Assembly: GCF_014284255.1 (NCBI RefSeq)
Contig: NZ_JACOFV010000015.1
Location: 1-64,000 of the forward strand
DNA: 64,000 nucleotides
Origin: Cognatundibacterium jejuense
Lineage (GTDB): Bacteria > Pseudomonadota > Gammaproteobacteria > Burkholderiales > Burkholderiaceae_D
Reading direction: 5' to 3'
The position numbers and the translations under genes are program-made. This document shows positions 43,458 through 51,892 of this stretch, in pieces. The notes beneath the pieces were generated by a model. That model was given only the letters and a program-made list of their open reading frames with translations, was not told the origin of the DNA and did no database searches. Position 1 is the first letter of the stretch. Every line of letters begins with the position of its first letter.

Positions 43458-44099
43458 GTGAAACACAAGTCAATCTATGCACTGATGCTGACCGCTTTGT
43501 TTTTAAATGCCTGCGGCACCCCAGAGCGCTCGCGCTCTCTGGTTACTCAGCATGTCCCGACTAAAACGATAGTGATGCAGCTGTGTTCGAATTGCCATGG
43601 AATGACCGGCAATTCGAATTCGCCAAATTTTCCTAATTTGGCAGGACAACCAGAGGCATATCTGATATCGCAGTTGCAAGGTTTTCGCGCTCACACACGC
43701 TCCGACAAAGATGGCTATGACTATATGTGGGGCATTACGGCAAACCTGAGCGATGCGCAAATACAAGGACTGGCAACCTATTTTTCAGAGCAAACAGCGC
43801 AGACATCAAAGAACGTTTTCTTGCCTGAGAAGCTAGCTCGTGGGCAGGAAATTTACGAACATGGTATCCCGGAAAAAGAGGTACCTGCCTGCGTTGCATG
43901 TCACGGTGCCAAGGCGGAAGGAAATCAAATTTTTCCTCGTTTAGCTGGTCAACATTCTACGTATCTGCTCAAACAACTAAACGTGTTTCAAAACACGGAA
44001 CAACGCCCCAATGGCGCGATGATGAAGGGTGTATCACATGCGCTGACCAAAGAAAATATGGATGATGTTTCGCATTATCTTGAGTCGATGGGGAGTTAG
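43458..44099 (+). CDS. Dihaem cytochrome c4-type lipoprotein
   Basis: 213 residues. The lipobox FLNAC makes C19 the lipidated residue. Haem motifs are CSNCH at 43-47 and CVACH at 145-149, each in a cytochrome c domain with methionine-bearing loops (MMKGVSHALTKENMDDVSHY). Cytochrome c4 proteins pass electrons in the periplasm. The start is GTG 43458 after GGGAG. It lies 40 bp after the cytochrome-porin gene and is likely its redox partner, a membrane-anchored periplasmic acceptor or donor. Confidence 0.9.
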   Translation: MKHKSIYALMLTALFLNACGTPERSRSLVTQHVPTKTIVMQLCSNCHGMTGNSNSPNFPNLAGQPEAYLISQLQGFRAHTRSDKDGYDYMWGITANLSDAQIQGLATYFSEQTAQTSKNVFLPEKLARGQEIYEHGIPEKEVPACVACHGAKAEGNQIFPRLAGQHSTYLLKQLNVFQNTEQRPNGAMMKGVSHALTKENMDDVSHYLESMGS

Positions 44100-44217
44100 G
44101 TTCAATGGTAAAAATGTTGATTATCGCATCGCCTGAATGTGGTGGCTGGTACAACCCGTCAAGCAAACCTCATGGGTTTAACTGAAGAGTTTCGCCTCAA
44201 TCTTAGAAGATCAATTC

Positions 44218-45423
44218 TCAGGACAAAAAAATCCCTGAAAAAATCACCGTGATTAATACCGCCAACCACGCCGGCAGCCTTGCCAACGTCAGCAATGCAA
44301 GTGCTCCCGCCGCGACTAGAAAGTCGCTGACATTGTGTATCGCACTCGTCCATACCGGATGATAAAAAGCAGCGAGCAGCATACCAACAACGGCAGCATT
44401 GATGCCTAGTAAAGCATTTTTTAAATACTGTTGATGACGCAACCTTTCCCAAAAAGGCAGGGCACCAATGACCAGTAAAAATGCAGGTAAAAATATCGCT
44501 GCCAAGGCAATCGAGGCTCCCAAACAACCGGAAGGAACTTGGTTGGAACTTGCGCCCAAAAATGCAGCGAACGTAAATAGAGGCCCCGGCATTGCCTGCG
44601 TAGCACCATAGCCCGTCAGAAACGTCGCTTCTGATACCCAACCACTTTGTACAACTTGTGACTCCAATAATGGCAGCACCACATGACCACCACCAAACAC
44701 CAGTGCACCGGTGCGATAGAAATTGTCGAATAGTGTGACTGGGTAGGACTGAGCAGCCTTGGCCAATAAAGGCAAAGCGATGAGTAAAGTAAAAAATAAA
44801 ATCAGAGCAATGGTCGCGGTACGCTTGGAAATAGTGGCATTTTCTTCCTGCTGACTATTGTCAGGTGCAGCTCGTAAAAAGCACATACCGATCACACCAG
44901 CGAAAGCAATCACAAGAATTTGCCCGATCGCTGGAGGCAGCAGTATTACGCCCGCAGCAGATAGCAAAGTGATGAGTGCGCGTTGCCAACCCGATGAGAA
45001 ATTTTTCCCCATCGCCCACAGTGCTTGTGCAACAACCGCCACAGACACTAATTTAAAACCGTGCAACCAGCCTTCACCCCAATGACTACCAACTTGCGCG
45101 TAGGTCAGCGCAAACAAAGTCAAAACAATCGCAGACGGCAAAGTAAAACCAAGAAATGCCGCCAGCGCACCCGGAATACCGCCACGTGATAAACCCAATG
45201 CAATCCCCATCTGACTGCTTGCTGGCCCCGGTAAAAATTGGCACAGCGCTAGCAGATCAGCATATCTTTTGGCATCGAGCCATTGACGTTTTTCAACGAA
45301 CTCTGTGCGAAAAAAACCGAGGTGAGCAATCGGGCCACCAAATGAGGTACATCCCAGGCGTAAGAAGATCTTAAAGATAGTCCAGACACTATTGGATGTT
45401 TTTTGTACTTCCTGATTTGTCAT
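44218..45423 (-). CDS. chrA: Chromate transporter (CHR family)
   Basis: 401 residues with about ten membrane helices in two homologous halves. Each half has the CHR signature: FLRLGCTSFGGPIAHLGFFR with LPGPASSQMGIALG in the first, and FYRTGALVFGGGHVVLPLLE with QAMPGPLFTFAAFLG in the second. ChrA exports chromate using membrane potential; physiologically it may move sulfate or another anion. The ATG 45423 follows closely (11 bp) after the AraC gene, which may regulate it. Confidence 0.94.
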   Translation of the reverse strand: MTNQEVQKTSNSVWTIFKIFLRLGCTSFGGPIAHLGFFRTEFVEKRQWLDAKRYADLLALCQFLPGPASSQMGIALGLSRGGIPGALAAFLGFTLPSAIVLTLFALTYAQVGSHWGEGWLHGFKLVSVAVVAQALWAMGKNFSSGWQRALITLLSAAGVILLPPAIGQILVIAFAGVIGMCFLRAAPDNSQQEENATISKRTATIALILFFTLLIALPLLAKAAQSYPVTLFDNFYRTGALVFGGGHVVLPLLESQVVQSGWVSEATFLTGYGATQAMPGPLFTFAAFLGASSNQVPSGCLGASIALAAIFLPAFLLVIGALPFWERLRHQQYLKNALLGINAAVVGMLLAAFYHPVWTSAIHNVSDFLVAAGALALLTLARLPAWLAVLITVIFSGIFLS

Positions 45424-45434
45424 CGAAGTTTGAT

Positions 45435-46190
45435 TTATTTGGTGAGATAAGATTGTGCTGCCATGCCAGATTGTTCCAGCCAGGCTTTCGGAGTGCAAGC
45501 TAAATATTGACGGAACACTTTGATAAAAGCACTAACGCTTTGATAGCCCATGTCCAGAGCAATTGTGGTGACTGGTAATCCAGCACTGAGTTTTTCTAAG
45601 GCCAGCAGCAAGCGCATTTGTTGCCGCCAGTGTCCTATGCTCCAACCCGTTTCTTGTTGAAATCGACGCGTCAGGGTACGCCGTGACATACCAATTTTCT
45701 CGGCCCAACCATCAAGATTAGTTTCATCGTCAGGCTGCTTTAGTAAGGCCTGTGCCATCCTTAGTAAGCGTGGATCAACAGGCATTGGAACGAACAGTGT
45801 TTGCGCAGGAAGTCGATGTAGCACATCTGCAAGAACTGCAATGTAGGCAGGGTTTTGTTGATGGCACTGATGTTCACTGATTTCTGCAAGTAGTGAGGCA
45901 AGTAGTGGTGAAGTACGAACGACTTTCAACTCGGTGGGCATTTTTTTTCGGCTAAAGGCTTCGGAGAAATACATGCTTGTACCCCTCATATCACCGTGCA
46001 CTGTAGCACCGTGTAGCATCTGTGGCGGCACCCAACCGACGCATCCGGAGGGCATAACCCAATGCTGGTTTTTGGTCACGACGCTGACCAGTCCGGAATG
46101 CACCAGAAACAACTGTCCCTGCGAATGTGCATGTGGTGACGAGTCTTCGAGTGCGCTGTGAGCTAAGTGGCGAACATCAAGTAAGTCCAT
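45435..46190 (-). CDS. AraC-family regulator with N-terminal cupin
   Basis: 251 residues. The N-terminal cupin region has HAHSQGQLFLVHSGLVSVVT and VPPQMLHGATVHG. The C-terminal helix-turn-helix pair has WAEKIGMSRRTLTRRFQQET and VTTIALDMGYQSVSAFIKVF. It is upstream of and in the same direction as chrA, so it may control it or the divergent IMPase gene. Confidence 0.92.
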   Translation of the reverse strand: MDLLDVRHLAHSALEDSSPHAHSQGQLFLVHSGLVSVVTKNQHWVMPSGCVGWVPPQMLHGATVHGDMRGTSMYFSEAFSRKKMPTELKVVRTSPLLASLLAEISEHQCHQQNPAYIAVLADVLHRLPAQTLFVPMPVDPRLLRMAQALLKQPDDETNLDGWAEKIGMSRRTLTRRFQQETGWSIGHWRQQMRLLLALEKLSAGLPVTTIALDMGYQSVSAFIKVFRQYLACTPKAWLEQSGMAAQSYLTK

Positions 46191-46303
46191 ATTAATTGCT
46201 TAGGAGATAAATTGGCCTGTTCGAGATATTGAATGACATTATAGCGTTAGCAGGCAAGTCTGGGTATTAGCACAATAAGCACTCCTTCAACCCGGAGAAC
46301 AAA

Positions 46304-47107
46304 ATGAAAACGCTGATTGAACAAATTGATCCTAATACCATCACTGCCCTACTTATTCGCCATGGTGCATGGCTCTTGCAGCAGCAACCAGCATCTGCGC
46401 CCCGTGATCTGACAGCCATGCAAGACACTTTTGAACGATGTTCAGGTACTGTTTTACAACAACTTGAAATGGCTTTGAGTGGTCATTGGCCAGAAATACC
46501 TTTCTCACATGCAGAGTTTGATCCAGAACAGCAAATCAAGCCTGAGCATCCCGCCTACTGGATTTGCGATCCTATTGATGGTGCTGTGCAATTTTTGTCC
46601 GGCTTGCCGCTATGGACATTGAGTCTGTGTCTGGTCATCGATGCAAAACCTGTTATGGCCTTCGTTTATGATCCAGTCGCTCATGCGATGTATCACGCAC
46701 TCGCTGGTCAGGGTGCATTTTGCAATGGGCGACGTCTGCAAGTGAGACACCGTGATCAGTTAAGTCTCGCTGTATTGGGTACTAGTTTTCCAAATTATCC
46801 ACAGCGCCCACAATCTGAAATTGATGAATTTCTTCACTTACTATCGAAAGTGATTCCACAGGTTTTTGCGCAAAGATGGATGGGGCCAAGCTCACTGAGT
46901 CTGGCGCAATTGGCTGAAGGCAAATTGGATGGCTATTGGGAAACTGGACGCAGTTTATATGATTGGTTGCCAGGTATCTTGATTGCGCAAGAGGCCGGAG
47001 CGATTTGCTCAGACATCAAAGGAGAGAAGTTGGATTGGAGCAGCGATGGCATCTTATTTGCCAGTCCGGTAATTTATTCAATGCTGTCAACGATTCTTAA
47101 GAAATAA
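46304..47107 (+). CDS. Inositol monophosphatase-family protein
   Basis: 267 residues. The IMPase metal motif DPxDGTxNF appears as WICDPIDGAVQFLSGLPLW, with the Thr-Asn pair changed to Ala-Val. The second motif WDxAAG appears as YDWLPGILIAQEAGA. Metal ligands in HAEFD and DPIDG are kept but the sequence is divergent, so it may act on another sugar phosphate or nucleotide. SD GGAG. It is directly followed by a small gene. Confidence 0.82.
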   Translation: MKTLIEQIDPNTITALLIRHGAWLLQQQPASAPRDLTAMQDTFERCSGTVLQQLEMALSGHWPEIPFSHAEFDPEQQIKPEHPAYWICDPIDGAVQFLSGLPLWTLSLCLVIDAKPVMAFVYDPVAHAMYHALAGQGAFCNGRRLQVRHRDQLSLAVLGTSFPNYPQRPQSEIDEFLHLLSKVIPQVFAQRWMGPSSLSLAQLAEGKLDGYWETGRSLYDWLPGILIAQEAGAICSDIKGEKLDWSSDGILFASPVIYSMLSTILKK

Positions 47108-47120
47108 ATCTGGAGCTAAA

Positions 47121-47375
47121 ATGAAACCGAACGATATTTTAGCGGATCAGGATAATACGATAGTGATCAATGAAGTGTTGGTGCGCAAAGGTAGTGTCGG
47201 TGCGTTTTTGATGAACTGGCGTATTCTGCAAGATCCAAACCAGCTAAGCGCACATGCACAGGCTACCAACGATTTGCTGGACTTAATCCCCGCATTGAGC
47301 GCGCTTGGTTTGTTTGAGGTGTTGGCACCGCGTGATCCTACCCTAGCGAAATTGGTACAAACTGGCGCAAGTTAA
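47121..47375 (+). CDS. Small conserved-looking hypothetical protein
   Basis: 84 residues, helical and acidic: VRKGSVGAFLMNWRILQDPN, then LLDLIPALSALGLFEVLAPR. No family was recognised. A GGAG SD and 13-bp spacing from the IMPase stop indicate cotranscription with it; a joint function is inferred. Confidence 0.7.
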   Translation: MKPNDILADQDNTIVINEVLVRKGSVGAFLMNWRILQDPNQLSAHAQATNDLLDLIPALSALGLFEVLAPRDPTLAKLVQTGAS

Positions 47376-47383
47376 ACAAGAAA

Positions 47384-47416
47384 AAAGAGGGGCGTAGTGA
47401 GTGCCGTCCCCTCTTT
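47384..47416. terminator. Bidirectional terminator
   Basis: AAAGAGGGG at 47384-47392 pairs with CCCCTCTTT at 47408-47416, between two convergent genes. Confidence 0.75.
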
Positions 47417-47459
47417 AGATATCTAAAAATCAGAGCTGGGTAGTGCCAGCTATTAAAGC

Positions 47460-48887
47460 TTAGTTTTGTAACGCGCCAGTCAAATCACCTGCTGTTTCAC
47501 GTACGCCTGGTAATGGTGCCAGTTTAAAGCGCTTAGTGATCAACTTAAGAATCGACGTTGTATCGTAAGGCGTGCTATCGATGTAACCACGTTTTGCATA
47601 CGGCGAAATAATGATAGCCGGAATGCGGTTGCCTGGTCCCCAGCGATCGGCCTTTGGCGGTGCGACGTGATCCCAGAAGCCACCGTTTTCATCGTAAGTA
47701 ACGATGATCAGCATGTTTTTCCATTGTGGGCTGGCTTGCAGTTTTTTAACCAGATTGGCAATGTGTTCGTCACCCGACATCACATCAGTGTAACCGGGGT
47801 GTTCATTCAATTCGCCTTGCGGTTTGTAGAAGGTCACTTGCGGCAGACGGCCGTGCTCGATATCGTCAAATAATTCCGCACCATCTTTGAGATGTTCAGC
47901 GCGGTCTTTAGTGCCTGGTGCAAAGCGCGAAAAATAGTTAAACGGCTGATGATGCGGTTGGAAATTAATTTTGCCGCCGTAGATTTGCGAGCGATCTGCT
48001 AACGCCTGATTCCAGCCACCTGCGTACCATTTCCAGCTGATAGTTTTTTGACTCAGGGTGTCACCAATGGTGGTTTGAGTTTGTGGTGGTAGCGGGTGTT
48101 TGCTGCTATCGGCTAATGCAGGGTCATTCGCTGATGGAATGCCACTAGGCTGGTAACTCGACTGTAAAGTATTCACACCAAAACCATCGGGGGTCACGCT
48201 ACCGTCCTGGAATTGCGGCGCACCTGTTAGTGGGTCAGTAGGAGAACCTGCTTTCAATAGCAAGTTGCCTTGAGCATCAATTTTTGCACGCATAGAATCT
48301 GGCGCATCCTTGAATACCGGCGTACAAGCACAAGCGAGCCATATGTGGTTCAAAAATGAACCGCCAAAAGCACCCATAAAAAAATTATCTGCCAGGGTAT
48401 ATTCCTGAGCGATTTTCCACATCGGCAGAGACGCGCCGTTGTAGTGTCCCATACTCAAACCACCAGCGTCAGAGATCGCCGCAAAACGGTCATTTTTCCC
48501 ACCATTGATTTGCATTTGGTTTTGATAAAAGCGGTGTACCAGATCAACCGTTTTTTTATCTAAGCCCTGGTTGACAGGCGCCGCATCAATACTGAAAGGC
48601 ATGTTAGGCATACCCTGAGGGAAATCCTTATTTGCCACGCCAGGTTTATCCCATGTCGGTGGCAATTGTGTCAGTGGTTTTCCCTGCATATCGACCTGCG
48701 TATAACGTTGTTCCGCAAATGCTCTACCGATTCCGTTTGCACCGGGGAACATACCGTACAAATTGTCGAAGCTACGATTTTCGCCATAGATAACGACAAT
48801 GTTCTGGATTTTTTCTATGCTACTTGCGGCAACTGTTGCCGGGGCAAATGCGCTTGCCAGCAAGGCTGGAATCAGGAAAATTTTCAT
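47460..48887 (-). CDS. Exported phosphoesterase (acid phosphatase AcpA/phospholipase C family)
   Basis: 475 residues. The signal peptide ends near 20 (VAA/S). The family starts IQNIVVIYGENRSFDNLYGM and continues GGSFLNHIWLACACTP, IVTYDENGGFWDHVAPPK and IPAIIISPYAKRGYID, the blocks of phosphoesterase PF04185. These enzymes hydrolyse phosphate esters or phospholipids in the periplasm or outside. The absence of the C-terminal repeats of true PLCs favours acid phosphatase. Confidence 0.93.
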   Translation of the reverse strand: MKIFLIPALLASAFAPATVAASSIEKIQNIVVIYGENRSFDNLYGMFPGANGIGRAFAEQRYTQVDMQGKPLTQLPPTWDKPGVANKDFPQGMPNMPFSIDAAPVNQGLDKKTVDLVHRFYQNQMQINGGKNDRFAAISDAGGLSMGHYNGASLPMWKIAQEYTLADNFFMGAFGGSFLNHIWLACACTPVFKDAPDSMRAKIDAQGNLLLKAGSPTDPLTGAPQFQDGSVTPDGFGVNTLQSSYQPSGIPSANDPALADSSKHPLPPQTQTTIGDTLSQKTISWKWYAGGWNQALADRSQIYGGKINFQPHHQPFNYFSRFAPGTKDRAEHLKDGAELFDDIEHGRLPQVTFYKPQGELNEHPGYTDVMSGDEHIANLVKKLQASPQWKNMLIIVTYDENGGFWDHVAPPKADRWGPGNRIPAIIISPYAKRGYIDSTPYDTTSILKLITKRFKLAPLPGVRETAGDLTGALQN

Positions 48888-48992
48888 GGATTTCGCTCGG
48901 GAGTGAAAGGAGGCAACATTCTAATTCTAATTGATGAATGCTTGAAGAACTGTCGTGTCACTGGAATTTGATCTTACGGAAGAAATAAAAAA

Positions 48993-49011
48993 GCCCGGAA
49001 CGTCTCCGGGC
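48993..49011. terminator. Hairpin after the CDF exporter gene
   Basis: GCCCGGA pairs with TCCGGGC around ACGTC; on the minus strand a T-run follows (TTTTTTATT), so it terminates the CDF gene. Confidence 0.75.
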
Positions 49012-49030
49012 AAATTCATTGTGTCGCAGA

Positions 49031-49978
49031 TCAGGAAGTTTCAATTGCATGGTCAAGATCTGGTCGCTTCCATGGATCAATATGCGTCATCAAATTGAGA
49101 ACCCGGTGATGTTGCATGACACGTTTTCTGGCTTCAACGGCAATGTCGTGGCCTTCTTCTACCGTGATTTCTGCATCCACTTCGATGTGTGCATCTACCA
49201 CGATCATGTCGCCCATTTTTCGTGTATTGACGTCATGCACACCGATAACACCGGGTGTTTCTTGCAAGGTGCGACGTATTGCTTGCACCTCTTCGTCGTC
49301 AGCGGCTCTGTCCATCAAATCGTTTAAGGCTTCCCAGCCGAATTCCCAGCCCATTTTTGCTACCATGAAACCAACGATGGAAGCCGCAATCGGATCTAAG
49401 ATCGGATAGCCTGCGAGGTTGCCGATAATACCTAATGCGACCACCAGCGAAGATGCTGCATCAGAACGCGCATGCCATGCATTTGCGACTAATAGGCTCG
49501 ATTTAACCCGATGTGCGACGGCCAGCATATAGCGAAAGAGCAGTTCTTTAGAAACTAATGCAAACCCTGCCACCCACAATGCCAGCGTATGCACTTTAGG
49601 CACGGTTTCTGGAGATTGTAGTTTTAAAAATGCCGACCACAACATGCCTAAACCAACCACCAGCAATATCAACCCTAACGCCAGTGAGGCTCCGGTTTCA
49701 AAGCGTTGATGACCGTAAGGATGATCTTCATCGGCATCTTTTTTACTGTGATGACCTGCCAGCAAAACCACGAAGTCTGCAATCAGATCGGATAAAGAAT
49801 GGATACCATCGGCAACCAAGCCTTGTGATTTACCAAAGATACCTGTAGCAATCTGGGCCGTACTTAAACACACGTTAACAGCAACGCTGGTCCAGGTGCT
49901 GCGCGACATCGCTGCGGCGCGTTCAGTTGTCCCATATTGCGGGCTGTCGTGTTCATCGTGATGATCAATATTTTTCAT
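49031..49978 (-). CDS. Cation diffusion facilitator metal exporter
   Basis: 315 residues. A His-rich N-terminus (HHDEHD) precedes six membrane helices. The metal site HSLSDLIADFVV and second site HARSDAASSLVV match the CDF HxxxD pair. The C-terminal cytoplasmic domain contains VHDVNTRKMGDMIVVDAHIE. It probably exports Fe(II), Zn or Co. Single gene. Confidence 0.93.
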   Translation of the reverse strand: MKNIDHHDEHDSPQYGTTERAAAMSRSTWTSVAVNVCLSTAQIATGIFGKSQGLVADGIHSLSDLIADFVVLLAGHHSKKDADEDHPYGHQRFETGASLALGLILLVVGLGMLWSAFLKLQSPETVPKVHTLALWVAGFALVSKELLFRYMLAVAHRVKSSLLVANAWHARSDAASSLVVALGIIGNLAGYPILDPIAASIVGFMVAKMGWEFGWEALNDLMDRAADDEEVQAIRRTLQETPGVIGVHDVNTRKMGDMIVVDAHIEVDAEITVEEGHDIAVEARKRVMQHHRVLNLMTHIDPWKRPDLDHAIETS

Positions 49979-50297
49979 AGTATCTAAATCTGAAAGAGTG
50001 CGCCTGGTGATGCAAAATAATCGATTGTATTGGCCTATTTTTCAGGCGCCATTGTATGGTGCTTAACTCCGTCTTGCATCAAGTTTTATCGATAAATTGA
50101 AATATTTTTTGTTCGATGAAGACTGATTCTTATTTAGAAAAAGGAAGGATTCTTATTCGATTTTTTATAGCAATGTTGGGACGTAAATTTTACGCAGTAA
50201 TACTAAATTATTCTGATTCTCAAACTGTTCAGGCAAGATGCCGTATTTTTAAAATAGAGCGATAATGCACATATCTTTTTTCACTGCTGGTTAAAAC
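49979..50297. other. 319-bp AT-rich intergenic region
   Basis: The region contains GATTCTTATT twice (50126-50135, 50149-50158). Otherwise nothing beyond promoters for the CDF gene and the next gene was seen. Confidence 0.4.
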
Positions 50298-51173
50298 ATG
50301 TACACATTATTCTTGCGACGCTCCTTACTGTTTCCAGCGCTCAGTTGTTTAGTGCTGGCCGCATGCTCAATATTGAACACCGATGTGAACAAAGACAGCA
50401 TCCGCGGACCAGTTTTACAATTACAACTTGATGCGCAAATAAAAAATCTGAGCCAATCTGAGCTGCTGCATTCTAGGTTAGTGCAAAGCATCGTGATCCC
50501 GGACGACGCGTCTTATCATCGTCAGCAGACCTATATGGCTGTGCCTTTATGGTCTTTGGTTGGATCTTTACCGTCACAAGGCAATTTACAATTTACGGCA
50601 TTGGATGGCTTCGTCGCCACCATACCAAATCAGCTAATAACAAATGATGCAAATGCGGCACAAGCGTGGTTGGCGATAGAAGATCCGGCTCACCCATGGG
50701 ACGCATTGAAGCCTGGTCAACCAAGTGCCGGGCCATTTTATCTGGTGTGGTTGGCGCCAGAAAAATCACACATCTCTGGCGAACAATGGCCTTATCAGAT
50801 CGCAAAAATCGCGGTGACGACGCCGTTAGAAGTGCGTTATCCACAATTGCTACCACATGCGGAGGGAGAGTTACAGCTGACTGCTTTGCGGGGTTTGCAA
50901 GTATTCACCAAGAATTGTGCGACTTGCCATTCTTTAAATGATGGTGGCGATGCAAAAATAGGTCCAGATTTGAATTTACCTATGAATCCCAGCGAGTATT
51001 TTCAAGAAGCTGCATTGCGGCACTTGATTCGTGAACCGGGGTCAGTACGTCGTTGGAGTCAGTCTGTAATGCCGGGTTTTAAAGCCGATATCGTTTCTGA
51101 TAATGAATTGGACGATTTGCTGGTTTATTTGCGTCAGATGGCAGCACAGCGCAATGGTCTAAGTGTGCGCTGA
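50298..51173 (+). CDS. Monohaem cytochrome c lipoprotein
   Basis: 291 residues. The lipobox VLAAC lipidates C23. The N-terminal two-thirds resembles an oxidoreductase molybdopterin-binding-like beta-fold (MAVPLWSLVGSLPSQGNLQF, LALKPGQPSAGPFYLVWLAP). A single haem site CATCH lies at 207-211, with GPDLNLPMNPSEYF and VMPGF providing the probable Met ligand. It probably acts in the periplasm as a redox partner or sensor. Confidence 0.83.
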   Translation: MYTLFLRRSLLFPALSCLVLAACSILNTDVNKDSIRGPVLQLQLDAQIKNLSQSELLHSRLVQSIVIPDDASYHRQQTYMAVPLWSLVGSLPSQGNLQFTALDGFVATIPNQLITNDANAAQAWLAIEDPAHPWDALKPGQPSAGPFYLVWLAPEKSHISGEQWPYQIAKIAVTTPLEVRYPQLLPHAEGELQLTALRGLQVFTKNCATCHSLNDGGDAKIGPDLNLPMNPSEYFQEAALRHLIREPGSVRRWSQSVMPGFKADIVSDNELDDLLVYLRQMAAQRNGLSVR

Positions 51174-51343
51174 AAATTTGAAATGATAATGCGACATGCC
51201 GGGAGGGGGCAAAGTTGCTCCAAATTAGTATACCTCAGTACAACCTTGAGGGTCGCAACTTGAGGAAAGTCTTGAATACGACGAAGGCGAGCAGCGAAAT
51301 TGTTATTACGCTGCCTCTTAATATTTGCCAACACAGTTGTTAA

Positions 51344-51577
51344 TCAGGCTTTTACGTTGACTACTTGACCAACAGTTTGGCCACTCGTGTTAACTGATGG
51401 CACTGGCGGTGCTGCTTGCGTTGTCTGCACCTGCGGCACTGGTGTTTGCTGCGTTGAATCTTGTTTATTTTTTACATCCTGATTCTGCTGTGCGGCTTTT
51501 TTAACTTGTGCTGGATCGGGTTTACTTGTCACAGCTTCACTGCTAAAGCTGTTTGTATTAATTGAGCTGATACTCAT
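51344..51577 (-). CDS. Small disordered hypothetical protein
   Basis: 77 residues, rich in Gln, Pro, Thr and Val (AQVKKAAQQNQDVKNKQDST then PVPQVQTTQAAPPVPSVNTS). No fold or membrane segment is visible. The start has a plausible upstream GGGAG. It may be a real conserved small protein of this group, but function is unknown. Confidence 0.5.
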   Translation of the reverse strand: MSISSINTNSFSSEAVTSKPDPAQVKKAAQQNQDVKNKQDSTQQTPVPQVQTTQAAPPVPSVNTSGQTVGQVVNVKA

Positions 51578-51892
51578 TTTTAGCTCCCAAATATACTAAA
51601 AGAAATGAATTGCCTATTACTAACATCAGTCAAAGCCAATCTTCGACACAATTTTAGAAGCTTAGTCAACGGAGTTTTATGTCTTTGATATTTTTTTCGA
51701 AATGACGAATATCTATTAAAAACACTACCTCTCGGTAATCAGTGTAGGACAAGTTGAGAATTTATGCATGACTGAATCGTGGGTATTTAAAGAAAATCTT
51801 TCTTTGAGAAACTAGTATTTTAAACAAACGTCACTTCTGATCGATTGTATGTAGGCAGTGACTTTCAATAGTGATGCATTGGATATGCTTGA
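51578..51892. other. 315-bp intergenic region
   Basis: No gene, strong hairpin or repeat was seen. Confidence 0.4.
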
